A stretch of DNA of 64,000 nt from Balneolaceae bacterium (GTDB lineage: Bacteria; Bacteroidota; Rhodothermia; Balneolales; Balneolaceae): positions 1,780,001 through 1,844,000 of the forward strand of contig CP030887.1 in the NCBI GenBank assembly GCA_006969905.1. Reading direction: 5' to 3'. A program made the translations under genes and the position numbers. Under the pieces are notes generated by a model. That model did not search any database. It saw nothing but the letters and a program-made list of their open reading frames with translations, and was not told the DNA's origin. Below are positions 1 through 9,351 of this stretch, piece by piece; position 1 is the first letter of the stretch, and each line of letters opens with the position of its first letter.

Positions 1-1
1 C

Positions 2-3000
2 GATGCTACCCAGTCCATGACAAAAGCAGAAAAAGAACTTTTGGATAAAATGGTAGATCACGATTACGATACCCAGCCCGACCGGTTTATTTTGTCCACA
101 CCTACGGTGAACGGGGAGTTTTTTTACACCGACCAGGGCTTTGTTTTCAAGTCCAGGCAAAAAGTCAAGATCCAGGTATACTTTAAAACCACAAATTCAA
201 ACCTGATTGACTACTGGGAGGTTACAGACGCCGGTGGCATTAAATATACTTTTACTGCGAAAGAGGAAAGCATCGTTTATGCCCATAGTTTCTCCTATCC
301 CATAGGGGGGAGTGGAACGGGAACAGCCTCAGACCTCAGCCACACATCGGCCTGGTACCTTACCAAAATAGAGCATCCCCAAACCAGCAGCGATTTGCTC
401 ATTGAATACTCCGGGACCAGCCACAGCTATTCCGAGCCGGTGGAAGAATCGGCTATTGTGTACGGGACAGCAGTTAGTTCCAGCCCGGTTTTTTGCAACG
501 AGGTACCCGATATGTACGCCGAAAGCGCGGTTGCCACTTCAACAGCTGCCCCGCTGCCCAGTAAAATAAGGTTCTCAAACGATGCCAATACCTATGTAGC
601 GTTTAGCTGGGCCTCGCGGGATGACATTACGGTAAACGGTAAAAGGTTAAGCGAAATAAGGGTGTACAAGCACTCCAACCTGGTCAGGAAATTCAGTTTT
701 GGCCATAGTTACTTTGTAAACGGGGCTCATAAGCGGCTGCGGCTGGACAGTGTTACCGAATACGATTCCGGTAATAATTCCCTGCCTCCGTATTCATTCA
801 CCTATAATACCGGTACCATCCCGGACTATGATTCCAAAGCCATGGACCACTGGGGCTACTACAACGGGCAAAATAACAGCACCCTGGTACCTACCACTGT
901 GCATGATGGAAACACCGTGTTTACAGGGGCCAACCGAAACCCCAATGCAGCCTATGCCCAGACAGCAATACTCACCCAAGTTAAATACCCGACCGGGGCG
1001 ATTACCGACTTGCTGTATGAAGGCAATACCTACAGCTACGTGAATGGTGTGGCAAAGACCTCCAATGGCAATATCGGGGGGGTACGGATCAAACAAATCA
1101 GTTACTCCGATGGAAGCGGAGCTACAAGCCGGGAAAAAGTGTACAGTTATACGCGCTCTAATGACCCCCAGCTATCGAGTGGGAACCTGTATGCAGAGCC
1201 TGCCTTTGCCTCCGTCGGGAGCAGTGTATTTTACGACGGGTCTCAAAACATAACCTGTGGCTACCTGACGATCGGCTCTTCGGCCCCCTTCCAGCTAGGG
1301 GACTACACCTGGAACCAGTTTGGCTATAACCAGGTGACCGAGAAGCAGTCTACGGGCAGCGAATACGGGAAAACCGTTTACCGGTTCGAGAAAAATCCCC
1401 ATAAAGACGAAGGCAAGCTGGACAAAACCGAAACCTATGACCAGGCAGATGCGCTGCATTCAAAAACAGATCATGATTATGTGTATGGAACCGGCTCTAA
1501 ATGGGCCCAGTATGCCACGCCTTCACGCAAAGTTGATACCTATACCCACCCCTTTGGAGCAGGAGGTTTCCGTACCGTACAGGATACCACCTGGATCACC
1601 AATGGGAACTCAATGTGGGAGTACTACGACTACCTGGACTACACCACCCAGGAAGTATACAACGGCACCCCCAACGCGGTAGTAACCACCAAAGATTACG
1701 TGGTCAATACCACGACCATGCTCCCCAGCCAGCTTATTGAACACACAGAAGGGACGGCATCGCGCACCACGCTGTATTCCTACTTCACAAATGCCGCTGC
1801 CCACATCTATAACTACCCGTTGAGTATTTCGGTGACTTCCGGAGCCACGACGCTCACCAAGACCTGGACTGAGTGGACCAACAATTCAGGTATTTCCCCG
1901 GGGGGTAAATGGCGCGCCTGGAAAAGCTGGCAATGGAAAGGGGGGAGCCCGTCCAACCCGCCAAGCAGCGCCAATGCCGTGCTTACCAGCCAGGTCAACC
2001 TATATGACACCTACGGCAATCCCCTGGTGGTGGAAGATGCCGGTGGCCACCAAACCAAGTACTACTACGGCAGTGTGGCTGCTCCATTCTCGCAAAATGG
2101 CCATAACGGGGTTAACGGGGTATACCTGACGGGCATAGAACGGGTTAAAAGCGGGGCGAACCTCTATACCAAAGCCGGGTACAACAGCCGGGGTGAGCTC
2201 ATCAAAATTACCGATGAGAACAATGACGCCCGCAGCTTTACCTACGATTCTTTTGGCCGGCTCAAAGAAACGTATAACCCCAACGGGGAGCGTATAAGCC
2301 GTAATGTGTACTACTATTCGCTGGACGACAATCCAATGTACAACCCGGCTGATCCCAATCGCATAGAAACCATTACCTACAACACCCCGGCGGACACCAC
2401 TGATAAAACCCTTTCTGTCTCCTATCTTGATGGGCTGGGCCGCCCCATCCAGAGCCAGGTGCGCGGGGGCACCCAGGCCATCCTCACCGAAACACGGTAT
2501 AATGACCGGGGATTGCCCGAAGTGGCCTCCCGCCCAATATTAAAAACCGGGGTAAGCGGGTATGTGGCCGACCTGATGGGCGCCGGCTTTGCCCCCGATC
2601 CCGGGGTGCCCTCCACACTGCTGCTGCCGGCCACCTCCCAGGTCGAAGACTACTACGATACGGTAGCCCCCACAGGCGAGGAAGACTATGCCTACTCCTA
2701 CACCCAGTACGAAGCCAGCCCACTGGCGCGGGTGGAAAAGAGCACCCTGCCCGGTTCCACCCACAAAATAGGCTCGGGCAAAGAAGTGGAAACCACTTGG
2801 GGGCTCAACACCACCGAGACCTTCACCATTAACGGAAAAAACTGGGGGGTCAACACCCTGGCCAAGACCGTGACCACCGACCCCAGCGGTAAAGAAACCA
2901 TTGCCTACACCGACGGGTGGGGACGCACCATTGTAAGCGGGGTGAATATGAACCCGGGCGGGGATGACATATTGAACAAAGCCTCCAGCGACCTGGTCAC

Positions 3001-5713
3001 CTACTTTGAGTACGACCTTCGCGGCAACCTGGTGCGCGTGGAAGACCCGCGGGGGCTGGCCACCACTTATAGTTACAACCCGCTGGGGCAGCTCACCGCC
3101 AAGAAGCTCCCCGACCAGGACTACAGCGTAAACTATAAATATGACGAGAAAGGAAGGCTGCGCTTCACCCAGGACCCCAACCAGAAATCGCAGGAAAATG
3201 ACCTGAGCACCAATGTAAGCGGCAACCCCAACTTCACCCAAACCCTGGTGGTCACCACCGATGGCACGCTCAGCTACGATGTATACACCTTCGACTTCTA
3301 TATGGGAGGCTATACGGTCCGGGTACGCCACCAGGAAGCCGGGAATGCCATTATCCATAGCCATTACTTCCCCGGGGATGACCAGCACGCCTGGTCGGCC
3401 ACGGTAGCCCCCGGCACCTACACCCTGGAAGGGGTGGCCGATGATCCCGGGGAACCCATAGCCGGGGCCGGGGGAACCTTTGCCTTCACCTCCTTCGACA
3501 TCTACACCTACACCAGGTACGACGAGCTGGACCGCCCCACCGAAACCGGGCGATATTACGGGGCGGTTGCCTTTGCCAGCGCCAATGCCAACGACCAAAA
3601 CTTCCCGGCCAGCGGCCACACCGCCAACCTGTTGTACTATTACGACGGGGAGCAGGCTTACGAAGACCTGTTATTCCCGCACAACCAGGAAGGCCGCCTT
3701 ACCAAGCTAAGCTACCGGGATTTGAGCGTGGCCACCACCAGTTGGGGGCACACCTGGTACTCCTACAACAGCCAGGGGCTTATTGAATGGATGGTACAAG
3801 ACCCGCCCGGGGTGGTTGGCGAAAAACGCATTGAATACGAATACGATGAGCTGGGCAGGATGACTAAACGTATTTATCAAAGAGGTTTAGCTAATGAGCG
3901 CTTCCAGCTGCGCTACAGCTACGATGGGCTGGGGCGGCTTGCCAAGGTAGAAAGCAGCACCAACGACGGCAGCACCTGGACCCGGGAAGCCGAATACACT
4001 GGGTACCTGGCCGACGGGAGCGTAGGGCAGCTCAAACTGGGCAACAGTGCCGTACAAACCGTAGATTACACCTACACCGTGCAGGGCTGGCTGGATAAGA
4101 TCAACAACCCGGCCAGCATAGGAACCGACAAATTTGCCATGGACCTAGCTTACACCGACAACGGAAACATCAGCAGCCAGCAGTGGCGCCAGCCGGGCCT
4201 TGACGCCAACCTGGCCAGCTATGGCTACAGCTATGATAATGCCAACCGGCTGACCGCGGCCGACTTTGCAGGCACCGTCAACTACGATGTGAGCTATACT
4301 TACGACAAGAACGGCAATATAGAACGTGTAAACCGCCACGGGCAATACGGCTACGATTACCAGACCGATTACTGGACCGGGATAAGCGCCACCAGCAACC
4401 GTATAGTCGATTATTCCCTGGCACAAATTGACTATATTTATATTGGCTATGATGCCAGCGGCAACCTCAACTACAATACCCAGCAGGGGATCAACTCCAT
4501 TGATTATGACTGGCGGAGCCTCCCCGCCCAAACGGTTACCCAGCGCAGGGGAACCATGCACTACGCCTATGATGGGGAGGGCAACCGGGTGCGCAAAGAA
4601 CTTGCCGGAGGGGCCGAAACGCACTACGTGCGCGGGGCCGGGGGTGAAGTACTGGCCGTCTATGAAAACGGAAGCCTGCAGTTCCACAACATCCTGGCGG
4701 GGGCCGACATCATAGGCACCTGGGACGGGTCGCAAAGGCGATATTTCCTCAAAGATCATTTAGGTTCGATAAGGACCACCGTTGACCAGAGTGGTAACGT
4801 GGACGGCTATGACGACTATTACCCGTTTGGCTTGGTTATGCCTGGACGGTCAAGCAACAGCGCCAACCCGAACGATAACTACAAGTTTACCGGGCATGAG
4901 TTGGATGACGAGGCAGGATTAAATATCTATCACATGAACGCGAGAGGAATGGATCCTGTCTTAGGGCGTATGATGCAGATAGATCCGTTAGCAAGTATGT
5001 TTCCAGGGTGGAGCTCGTACAGTTATGCCTTTAACAATCCAATGGGATATACGGATCCAACAGGAATGGCTCCGCTATCTACCCATACAGATTCTTCGGG
5101 AAATGTGTTGGCCGTTTATAACGATGGGGATTTGGGGGTTTATAGACACGAAGATGCAACGACAAAAGAGGAAGTCGATAAAAAAAGAGAAGCAACAGGA
5201 ACTACTTCTGGTGGAGGAGAGAATATGGGGAGAACAGCATTTTGGGATGAATTTGCAACACACGATAATAAAACTGGGAATGTCATTCGCAATGCCGATG
5301 GTTCTGTAAATGTATTAAGCAACAGCAAGATTCATTTTGGAATACAGATTAATACTTTAGTTAATAGTATTTATACTGTTGGAGACTTATCAACCAATGG
5401 TGTTGGGTTGGCTCGCTTAGCCTATCAATCTTCGCCTGGGCAGCAACTTGATATAAAAAGAGGCCCATTAAATGCATCCGATGGATACATGTTAAATGGG
5501 GTATATGTTACTGGTCGTAGTGCAGGAAATTATTTGGCAGGTAGAAATGCTAACTTTGCAGGTCAGTCCTGGAATCGAACTATAAAAGCTGCAGGACTAT
5601 TGCATATGGTAAGTAACGGAATTAACCCACTTAGTGGTTTTTTCCCACCAACATATGGTGAGATACCATCCGCAGCTAGATGGATTCAAATAGGGCATAA
5701 AACTCAATGGTGA
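2..5713 (+). CDS. Rhs/YD-repeat polymorphic toxin protein, 5' end outside the window
   Basis: The frame is open through the left edge (Asp-Ala-Thr-Gln-Ser before the first internal Met at 17), so the N-terminus and start are missing. About 1,900 residues are visible, mostly YD repeats such as YDSFGRLKETYNPNGER near residue 740, counting from the Met at 17. Residues about 1060-1160 are a beta-rich, non-repeat insertion. The Rhs core closes with KDHLGSIR near 1580, DYYPFGL near 1600 and DPTGMA near 1680. Such proteins form a shell that encapsulates and delivers a C-terminal toxin. The last about 215 residues are the variable toxin, and the DNA becomes visibly more AT-rich there. That domain has LDIK, then AGNYLAGRNA, loosely like the DxK...GN...G pattern of Ntox44-type Rhs toxins; this is a weak guess. 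A small lipoprotein gene follows after 6 bp as candidate immunity gene. Confidence 0.95.
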   Translation, partial: DATQSMTKAEKELLDKMVDHDYDTQPDRFILSTPTVNGEFFYTDQGFVFKSRQKVKIQVYFKTTNSNLIDYWEVTDAGGIKYTFTAKEESIVYAHSFSYPIGGSGTGTASDLSHTSAWYLTKIEHPQTSSDLLIEYSGTSHSYSEPVEESAIVYGTAVSSSPVFCNEVPDMYAESAVATSTAAPLPSKIRFSNDANTYVAFSWASRDDITVNGKRLSEIRVYKHSNLVRKFSFGHSYFVNGAHKRLRLDSVTEYDSGNNSLPPYSFTYNTGTIPDYDSKAMDHWGYYNGQNNSTLVPTTVHDGNTVFTGANRNPNAAYAQTAILTQVKYPTGAITDLLYEGNTYSYVNGVAKTSNGNIGGVRIKQISYSDGSGATSREKVYSYTRSNDPQLSSGNLYAEPAFASVGSSVFYDGSQNITCGYLTIGSSAPFQLGDYTWNQFGYNQVTEKQSTGSEYGKTVYRFEKNPHKDEGKLDKTETYDQADALHSKTDHDYVYGTGSKWAQYATPSRKVDTYTHPFGAGGFRTVQDTTWITNGNSMWEYYDYLDYTTQEVYNGTPNAVVTTKDYVVNTTTMLPSQLIEHTEGTASRTTLYSYFTNAAAHIYNYPLSISVTSGATTLTKTWTEWTNNSGISPGGKWRAWKSWQWKGGSPSNPPSSANAVLTSQVNLYDTYGNPLVVEDAGGHQTKYYYGSVAAPFSQNGHNGVNGVYLTGIERVKSGANLYTKAGYNSRGELIKITDENNDARSFTYDSFGRLKETYNPNGERISRNVYYYSLDDNPMYNPADPNRIETITYNTPADTTDKTLSVSYLDGLGRPIQSQVRGGTQAILTETRYNDRGLPEVASRPILKTGVSGYVADLMGAGFAPDPGVPSTLLLPATSQVEDYYDTVAPTGEEDYAYSYTQYEASPLARVEKSTLPGSTHKIGSGKEVETTWGLNTTETFTINGKNWGVNTLAKTVTTDPSGKETIAYTDGWGRTIVSGVNMNPGGDDILNKASSDLVTYFEYDLRGNLVRVEDPRGLATTYSYNPLGQLTAKKLPDQDYSVNYKYDEKGRLRFTQDPNQKSQENDLSTNVSGNPNFTQTLVVTTDGTLSYDVYTFDFYMGGYTVRVRHQEAGNAIIHSHYFPGDDQHAWSATVAPGTYTLEGVADDPGEPIAGAGGTFAFTSFDIYTYTRYDELDRPTETGRYYGAVAFASANANDQNFPASGHTANLLYYYDGEQAYEDLLFPHNQEGRLTKLSYRDLSVATTSWGHTWYSYNSQGLIEWMVQDPPGVVGEKRIEYEYDELGRMTKRIYQRGLANERFQLRYSYDGLGRLAKVESSTNDGSTWTREAEYTGYLADGSVGQLKLGNSAVQTVDYTYTVQGWLDKINNPASIGTDKFAMDLAYTDNGNISSQQWRQPGLDANLASYGYSYDNANRLTAADFAGTVNYDVSYTYDKNGNIERVNRHGQYGYDYQTDYWTGISATSNRIVDYSLAQIDYIYIGYDASGNLNYNTQQGINSIDYDWRSLPAQTVTQRRGTMHYAYDGEGNRVRKELAGGAETHYVRGAGGEVLAVYENGSLQFHNILAGADIIGTWDGSQRRYFLKDHLGSIRTTVDQSGNVDGYDDYYPFGLVMPGRSSNSANPNDNYKFTGHELDDEAGLNIYHMNARGMDPVLGRMMQIDPLASMFPGWSSYSYAFNNPMGYTDPTGMAPLSTHTDSSGNVLAVYNDGDLGVYRHEDATTKEEVDKKREATGTTSGGGENMGRTAFWDEFATHDNKTGNVIRNADGSVNVLSNSKIHFGIQINTLVNSIYTVGDLSTNGVGLARLAYQSSPGQQLDIKRGPLNASDGYMLNGVYVTGRSAGNYLAGRNANFAGQSWNRTIKAAGLLHMVSNGINPLSGFFPPTYGEIPSAARWIQIGHKTQW

Positions 5714-5719
5714 TCTGTT

Positions 5720-6079
5720 ATGAAGAATAAAGTATTTTTGTGTATGACATTTATGTTTTTGTTGCATGTAAGTTGCGAGCGGGTTCCTATTGAAATCAAG
5801 GACTATATAAATTTAAGTGGTGATGATTATTTAGTTGTTTTTAAGCAAAAGTTTCCATTCAGAAGTGAAAACTATGAAGTCACGATTACAAATTTTAAAG
5901 ATAAAGAGATGTTCTATGTTACTTTTGATCAACATAATATATTCTTTGAGATAAAAGATTATGATAGGATTCAACAGAAAAATGATACAGTTTTTGTTTA
6001 TTCAAATTTTAACCCCAAAATTAGAATAGAAGAAAAGAGAGACTACGTATTTAAGTTTATAGATGAACTATCGAACTAA
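5720..6079 (+). CDS. Small lipoprotein, candidate immunity protein for the rhs tail
   Basis: This 119-residue protein begins with a hydrophobic stretch ending in a lipobox, LHVSC, with the lipidated Cys at residue 19, so it should be exported and membrane anchored. I do not recognise the mature domain, which is about 100 residues rich in charged and aromatic residues. It starts 6 bp after the rhs stop, has the same low GC as the rhs toxin tail, and is followed by a terminator. That is the usual place and look of a cognate Rhs immunity gene. If so, the exported location suggests that the tail toxin acts in the periplasm or at the envelope. Function is inferred from position only. Confidence 0.7.
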   Translation: MKNKVFLCMTFMFLLHVSCERVPIEIKDYINLSGDDYLVVFKQKFPFRSENYEVTITNFKDKEMFYVTFDQHNIFFEIKDYDRIQQKNDTVFVYSNFNPKIRIEEKRDYVFKFIDELSN

Positions 6080-6110
6080 GCAAAGCAAGTGGGATAAGAA
6101 ACAAACTAAA

Positions 6111-6140
6111 AGCATCCTGAGCAATTGGGGTGCTTTTTTT
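6111..6140. terminator. Rho-independent terminator between immunity gene and XRE gene, cassette 1
   Basis: A hairpin AGCATCC / GGGGTGCT with a nine-base loop runs into seven T. The same hairpin (GCATCC / GGGATGC plus seven T) stands at the same place in cassette 2 (11846-11874). It closes the rhs-immunity transcript and marks the left end of the repeated cassette. Confidence 0.8.
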
Positions 6141-6148
6141 GTTTGTGG

Positions 6149-6472
6149 CTACTGAATGGCCTTGAGCTTGGTAGCTTTAATAAAATTGTCGATGGTGAGT
6201 AGCAAGGAATCTCTATCCTGTTCTGGGAGCTGTTGTATTTCCTTGGTTCGAGCGAGTACTTCCTTGTCCAGTAGTTCGCCTCCCTCAATCAGGTAATCGA
6301 GGGTAACCCCTAAAGCGTCCGCAATCTTTTTGCCTACATCTATCGAAGGCGTAATCTCACCCCGTTCATAGCGTCCGATAATGGGAGCCGAAGTTCCCAC
6401 CTTTCCCGCCAGTTCTTCCTGAGACCACTTTTTGTCTTTGCGCAATTGAGTAATACGTTGTCCGAATGTCAT
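6149..6472 (-). CDS. XRE-family transcriptional regulator, cassette 1
   Basis: This is a 107-residue protein with an N-terminal helix-turn-helix of the Cro/C1 type: FGQRITQLRKDKKWSQEELAG, then a recognition region SAPIIGRYERGEITPS, then ALGVTLDYLIEGG. The C-terminal helix ends LLLTIDNFIKATKLKAIQ. It points away from the SymE-ATPase-recombinase operon, with 150 bp between the two starts, so it probably represses that operon and itself. The cassette 2 copy (11883-12221) keeps the last about 25 residues almost unchanged, while its DNA-binding half has diverged, so the two regulators probably read different operators. Confidence 0.9.
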   Translation of the reverse strand: MTFGQRITQLRKDKKWSQEELAGKVGTSAPIIGRYERGEITPSIDVGKKIADALGVTLDYLIEGGELLDKEVLARTKEIQQLPEQDRDSLLLTIDNFIKATKLKAIQ

Positions 6473-6622
6473 GGATATATGCCTTTAAGTACCTGTAAAC
6501 AGCAATTAGGAAGAAAGTACGTCATGGATCGGTACTAAACAAACGAATAGGTGTTGCACAAAAGAAACCAATCCATTATAATTAGCACCAATAGGTAACA
6601 GAAAAAAGTTTAGCAAGAATCT

Positions 6623-6817
6623 ATGGCCACCAAACGCACCGTCAAGTTACAGCCCAAGCACCGGGAGCTTGCCCGAAGAAAAACCAGAATTGTCCCGGAA
6701 CTTCGGGTAAATGGAATTTGGCTGGAGCAGCACGGATTTGTGGCAGGCTGTAAGGTGCAGATTACGGTAAAGCAGAACGAACTGGTTATTACTCCCACCA
6801 AAACCCAAGAGCTATGA
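6623..6817 (+). CDS. SymE-family small protein, cassette 1
   Basis: This 64-residue protein has the SymE signature: KLQPKHRELARRKTRIVPELRVNGIWL, then HGFVAGCKVQITVKQNELVI. SymE proteins have an AbrB/SpoVT-like fold; the E. coli member is a type I toxin controlled by an antisense RNA. Here the gene is first in an operon, and its stop overlaps the ATPase start as ATGA, so the two are translationally coupled. The cassette 2 copy is arranged the same way. That suggests a DNA-binding accessory protein of the mobile element rather than a free toxin. No antisense RNA promoter could be established by eye. Confidence 0.8.
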   Translation: MATKRTVKLQPKHRELARRKTRIVPELRVNGIWLEQHGFVAGCKVQITVKQNELVITPTKTQEL

Positions 6818-8328
6818 ACCTGCTCGACACCACCAACCCCGAAGCGCCAACCTTTACCACAGAAGATTTAACGATCACCATTTTAGGCGGGGTAAAATTA
6901 GGCGGTCTGGACAAATTAAGAGTTACCCTAAAAGTGGAGCACGAGGACAACCCTCCAATAAGACAGAATCTGGATTTATACCACAGCTCCCAAGTCGGGA
7001 AACTCACCGAACAGATTGCAGGCTTGTTCGAACTCCCAACGGAAACCATCCAAGAAACTGTTGAAGAACTTACCTCCGAGCTGGAAGCGTGGAGAATGAA
7101 TCAGTTAGAACTGTTGAGCAAACCCAAAACTGAGAAGCCTACACTCTCGGGAACGGAGAAAACCAAAGCCACCAAATGGCTGAAAGCCCCGAAGCTCATG
7201 GAACGCACCCAGGACTTGCTTGGGCAGGCCGGAATCGTGGGCGAAGAAACCAACCGTCTTTTACTCTGGCTGGTCATGAGTTCAAGGAAAACGGCGAGGC
7301 CGTTACACGCCGTTAGTCTCGCATCCAGCGGGGTAGGAAAAACCCATCTGCAACAAACCCTGGCCGGACTGCTTCCACCCGAAGATGTGCTGGAAATGAC
7401 TTCCCTGAGCGGAAACGCCCTGTACTATTTTAAAGGGGATGAGCTCAAACACAAACTCCTGCTCATCGAGGATCTGGACGGGGCGGAGGAAGTCTTATAC
7501 CCGCTGCGGGAACTGCAAAGCAAGGGCAGGCTCAGTAAAACGGTAGCGGTGAAAGGTCCGAGAGGAACTTTGCGGACAGAGATTTTGGAAGTGGAAGGCC
7601 CGGTCTCGGTGGCAGCGGCCACCACCAAAGAAACGATCTATTCCGACAATGCCAACCGGGCGCTGCTGTTAACACTGGACGAATCGGCCGAGCAGGACAA
7701 ACGAATCTTAGATTACCAGCGAAAACTCGCCTCTGGAAAAATAGACCAGGAGAAACAGATCGAAGCGAGGAAATTGTTACAAGCCACCCAACGGCTGTTA
7801 GAACCTGTCGAAGTTCAGAATCCCTTTGCGGAAAGCCTCGGGCTTCCTTCCCAAGTCTTTACTCAACGGCGAGCCAATCAGTTGTACTTGGATTTGATCG
7901 GAGCGATTACTTTTTACCACCAACATCAAAGAGAAACCAAAGCCGGAGCCATCCAAACCAGCCCGGAAGATATCGAGTGGGCGAATAAACTCGCAGCTCC
8001 GGTGTTGCTCAGAAAGTCGGACGAGTTAAGCGGAGCCTGTCGGAGTTTCCTTGAAGAACTCAAATTCCATCTGAAACGAAACAAACAGGATTCCTTTACC
8101 TCTCATGAAATCCGTAAACCGCTACGGATTCCGTACTCCACATTGAAAAGATACTTGCTCCAACTTCGGCAGAACGGATTTGTAGAAGTAGCCGGAGGGG
8201 ATCGAAAGAATGGATTTACCTACCGGATCACCGAGCCGAAGGAATACGAAGAGTTAAAAAACGGAGTACAAACGGCACTGGATGAAGCATTGAGCAAGCT
8301 TCTGGAAACGACCGAAACCGAGGGATAA
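6814..8328 (+). CDS. P-loop ATPase with C-terminal winged helix, mobile-element helicase-like, cassette 1
   Basis: This protein has 504 residues. Residues 170-178 are a Walker A motif (ASSGVGKTH) and 215-222 a Walker B (LLIEDLD). Between and after them come SLSGNALYYF, LRELQSKGRL and a TTKE...NANRALLLTLDES block. From memory this resembles the ATPase domain of primase/helicase proteins on bacterial mobile elements. The last about 90 residues form a winged helix (FTSHEIRKPLRIPYSTLKRYLL, then NGFVEV). The ATPase part is nearly identical to the cassette 2 copy, but the winged helix is not. It overlaps symE by 4 bp and is followed by repeats it may bind, then by two recombinase genes. It probably loads or remodels DNA at the element's recombination or replication site. 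Confidence 0.8.
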   Translation: MNLLDTTNPEAPTFTTEDLTITILGGVKLGGLDKLRVTLKVEHEDNPPIRQNLDLYHSSQVGKLTEQIAGLFELPTETIQETVEELTSELEAWRMNQLELLSKPKTEKPTLSGTEKTKATKWLKAPKLMERTQDLLGQAGIVGEETNRLLLWLVMSSRKTARPLHAVSLASSGVGKTHLQQTLAGLLPPEDVLEMTSLSGNALYYFKGDELKHKLLLIEDLDGAEEVLYPLRELQSKGRLSKTVAVKGPRGTLRTEILEVEGPVSVAAATTKETIYSDNANRALLLTLDESAEQDKRILDYQRKLASGKIDQEKQIEARKLLQATQRLLEPVEVQNPFAESLGLPSQVFTQRRANQLYLDLIGAITFYHQHQRETKAGAIQTSPEDIEWANKLAAPVLLRKSDELSGACRSFLEELKFHLKRNKQDSFTSHEIRKPLRIPYSTLKRYLLQLRQNGFVEVAGGDRKNGFTYRITEPKEYEELKNGVQTALDEALSKLLETTETEG

Positions 8329-8331
8329 GGC

Positions 8332-8418
8332 AAGTAGCCAAAAGTAGCTCACTCCAATAATGAGCTACTTAAAACCAATACAAACAATACAATTAGCTAC
8401 GAAAAACGAAGTAGCTCA
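8332..8418. repeat. Iteron-like repeats AAGTAGCTCA, cassette 1
   Basis: The motif AAGTAGCTCA occurs forward at 8342-8351 and 8409-8418 and reversed at 8361-8370. Weaker relatives lie at 8332 (AAGTAGCC), 8393 (TTAGCTAC) and 8420 (GTGGCTCACG). The 8342/8361 pair is a perfect ten-base inverted repeat with a nine-base spacer. The stretch lies between the ATPase and Int1 genes. Cassette 2 has the same layout with a changed motif, so this looks like a protein-binding array. Confidence 0.65.
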
Positions 8419-8422
8419 GTGG

Positions 8423-8438
8423 CTCACGGAAACGTGAG
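8423..8438 (+). promoter_or_regulatory. GAAA-tetraloop hairpin in the Int1 leader, cassette 1
   Basis: CTCACG-GAAA-CGTGAG forms a perfect six-pair stem capped by a GNRA tetraloop, 16 bases before the Int1 start. In cassette 2 it is TTCACG-GAAA-CGTGAA: the outer C-G pair became T-A on both sides. The compensated change supports an RNA or DNA fold that is used. Confidence 0.65.
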
Positions 8439-8454
8439 AGGGTGAGTAAAAAAG

Positions 8455-9351
8455 ATGGAAAACTTAAACGCTCAATTTGAACAATCCTTACAAGCCTTCA
8501 CCGATTGGCTGGGAATTTTGGGCTATGCCGAGGCGACCCAAAAAGGCATTCCCGAACGGCTGGCCGAATGCTTGAACTGGCTACAGGAAAAAGAAATCAC
8601 ACAGATTCACCAGATCGACCAACACCACATCGAGGCGTTTTTATCGGAGCAGGAAACCCGACCCAACAAGCGAAGGGGCGGAGGCCTTAGTGCCAGCTAT
8701 TTGAACAAATACGTGCAAGCCTTGAAACTGTGGAATTCCTTCCTTGCACAAACGGGCACGGCTCATTTGGAACTCACGCTCGACTACTACGAAGCCAACC
8801 CCGAGTTGCCCACCGTCTTAACGGAATCCGAAATTAAGCAATTGTACCAAGCTTGCACCGACGACGAATTTGGATTGCGTGATCGGGCGATTCTGGGCTT
8901 GTACTACGGCTGTGGGCTGCGAAGAAGCGAGGGCATCACCCTCGACGTGGCCGATGTCCAGTTCAGTCGAGGACTTTTGTACGTGCGCAAAGCAAAAGGC
9001 AACAAAGAGCGCTACGTTCCCCTGGCTGGAGGAGTCGCCGAGGATCTGCGGTGGTACCTGGTCGAAGCTCGCCCCAAACTCCTGAAGAATGCGAGCAACG
9101 CCTCACTCTTAATCAGCCTGCGTGGCACGCGCCCGCAAGGACAAAGTATGGCCCTGCGTCTGGCTGGTCTGGTGGAGAAAGTCGGAATCCCTAAAGAGGT
9201 AGGGTTGCACAGTCTCCGGCACTCCATTGCTACGCACCTGCTGCGCGCTGGAATGCCTCTGCCCGAAATCCAACGCTTTTTAGGCCATTCCTCACTGGAA
9301 TCCACGCAGATTTACACGCACCTAAAAGAAGAGGTGGAAGATGACCTTTGA
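8455..9351 (+). CDS. Tyrosine recombinase Int1 (XerC/D-like), intact copy, cassette 1
   Basis: This 298-residue protein has the full tyrosine recombinase set: Arg156 in GCGLRRSEG, Lys181 in AKGNKER, His252 and Arg255 in LHSLRH, His278 in LGHSS and the nucleophile Tyr287 in IYTH. The N-terminal half is a SAM-like core-binding domain. The integron-integrase extra domain is not seen. The start at 8455 follows a conserved leader hairpin. The stop overlaps the Int2 start by 11 bp, so the two are probably made together and act as a pair. It is the only unbroken Int1 of the two in this window. Confidence 0.95.
   Translation: MENLNAQFEQSLQAFTDWLGILGYAEATQKGIPERLAECLNWLQEKEITQIHQIDQHHIEAFLSEQETRPNKRRGGGLSASYLNKYVQALKLWNSFLAQTGTAHLELTLDYYEANPELPTVLTESEIKQLYQACTDDEFGLRDRAILGLYYGCGLRRSEGITLDVADVQFSRGLLYVRKAKGNKERYVPLAGGVAEDLRWYLVEARPKLLKNASNASLLISLRGTRPQGQSMALRLAGLVEKVGIPKEVGLHSLRHSIATHLLRAGMPLPEIQRFLGHSSLESTQIYTHLKEEVEDDL

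Noticed and set aside
2540-3619. A 359-codon open frame on the minus strand inside rhs
   Set aside because: It is a shadow of the GC-rich, repetitive rhs frame: Gly/Val-rich, no domain, no start signal, and the plus frame is clearly coding.
8332-8454. Repeats between ATPase and Int1 as a CRISPR array
   Set aside because: The units are ten bases, in both directions and unevenly spaced, with no spacers or cas genes.
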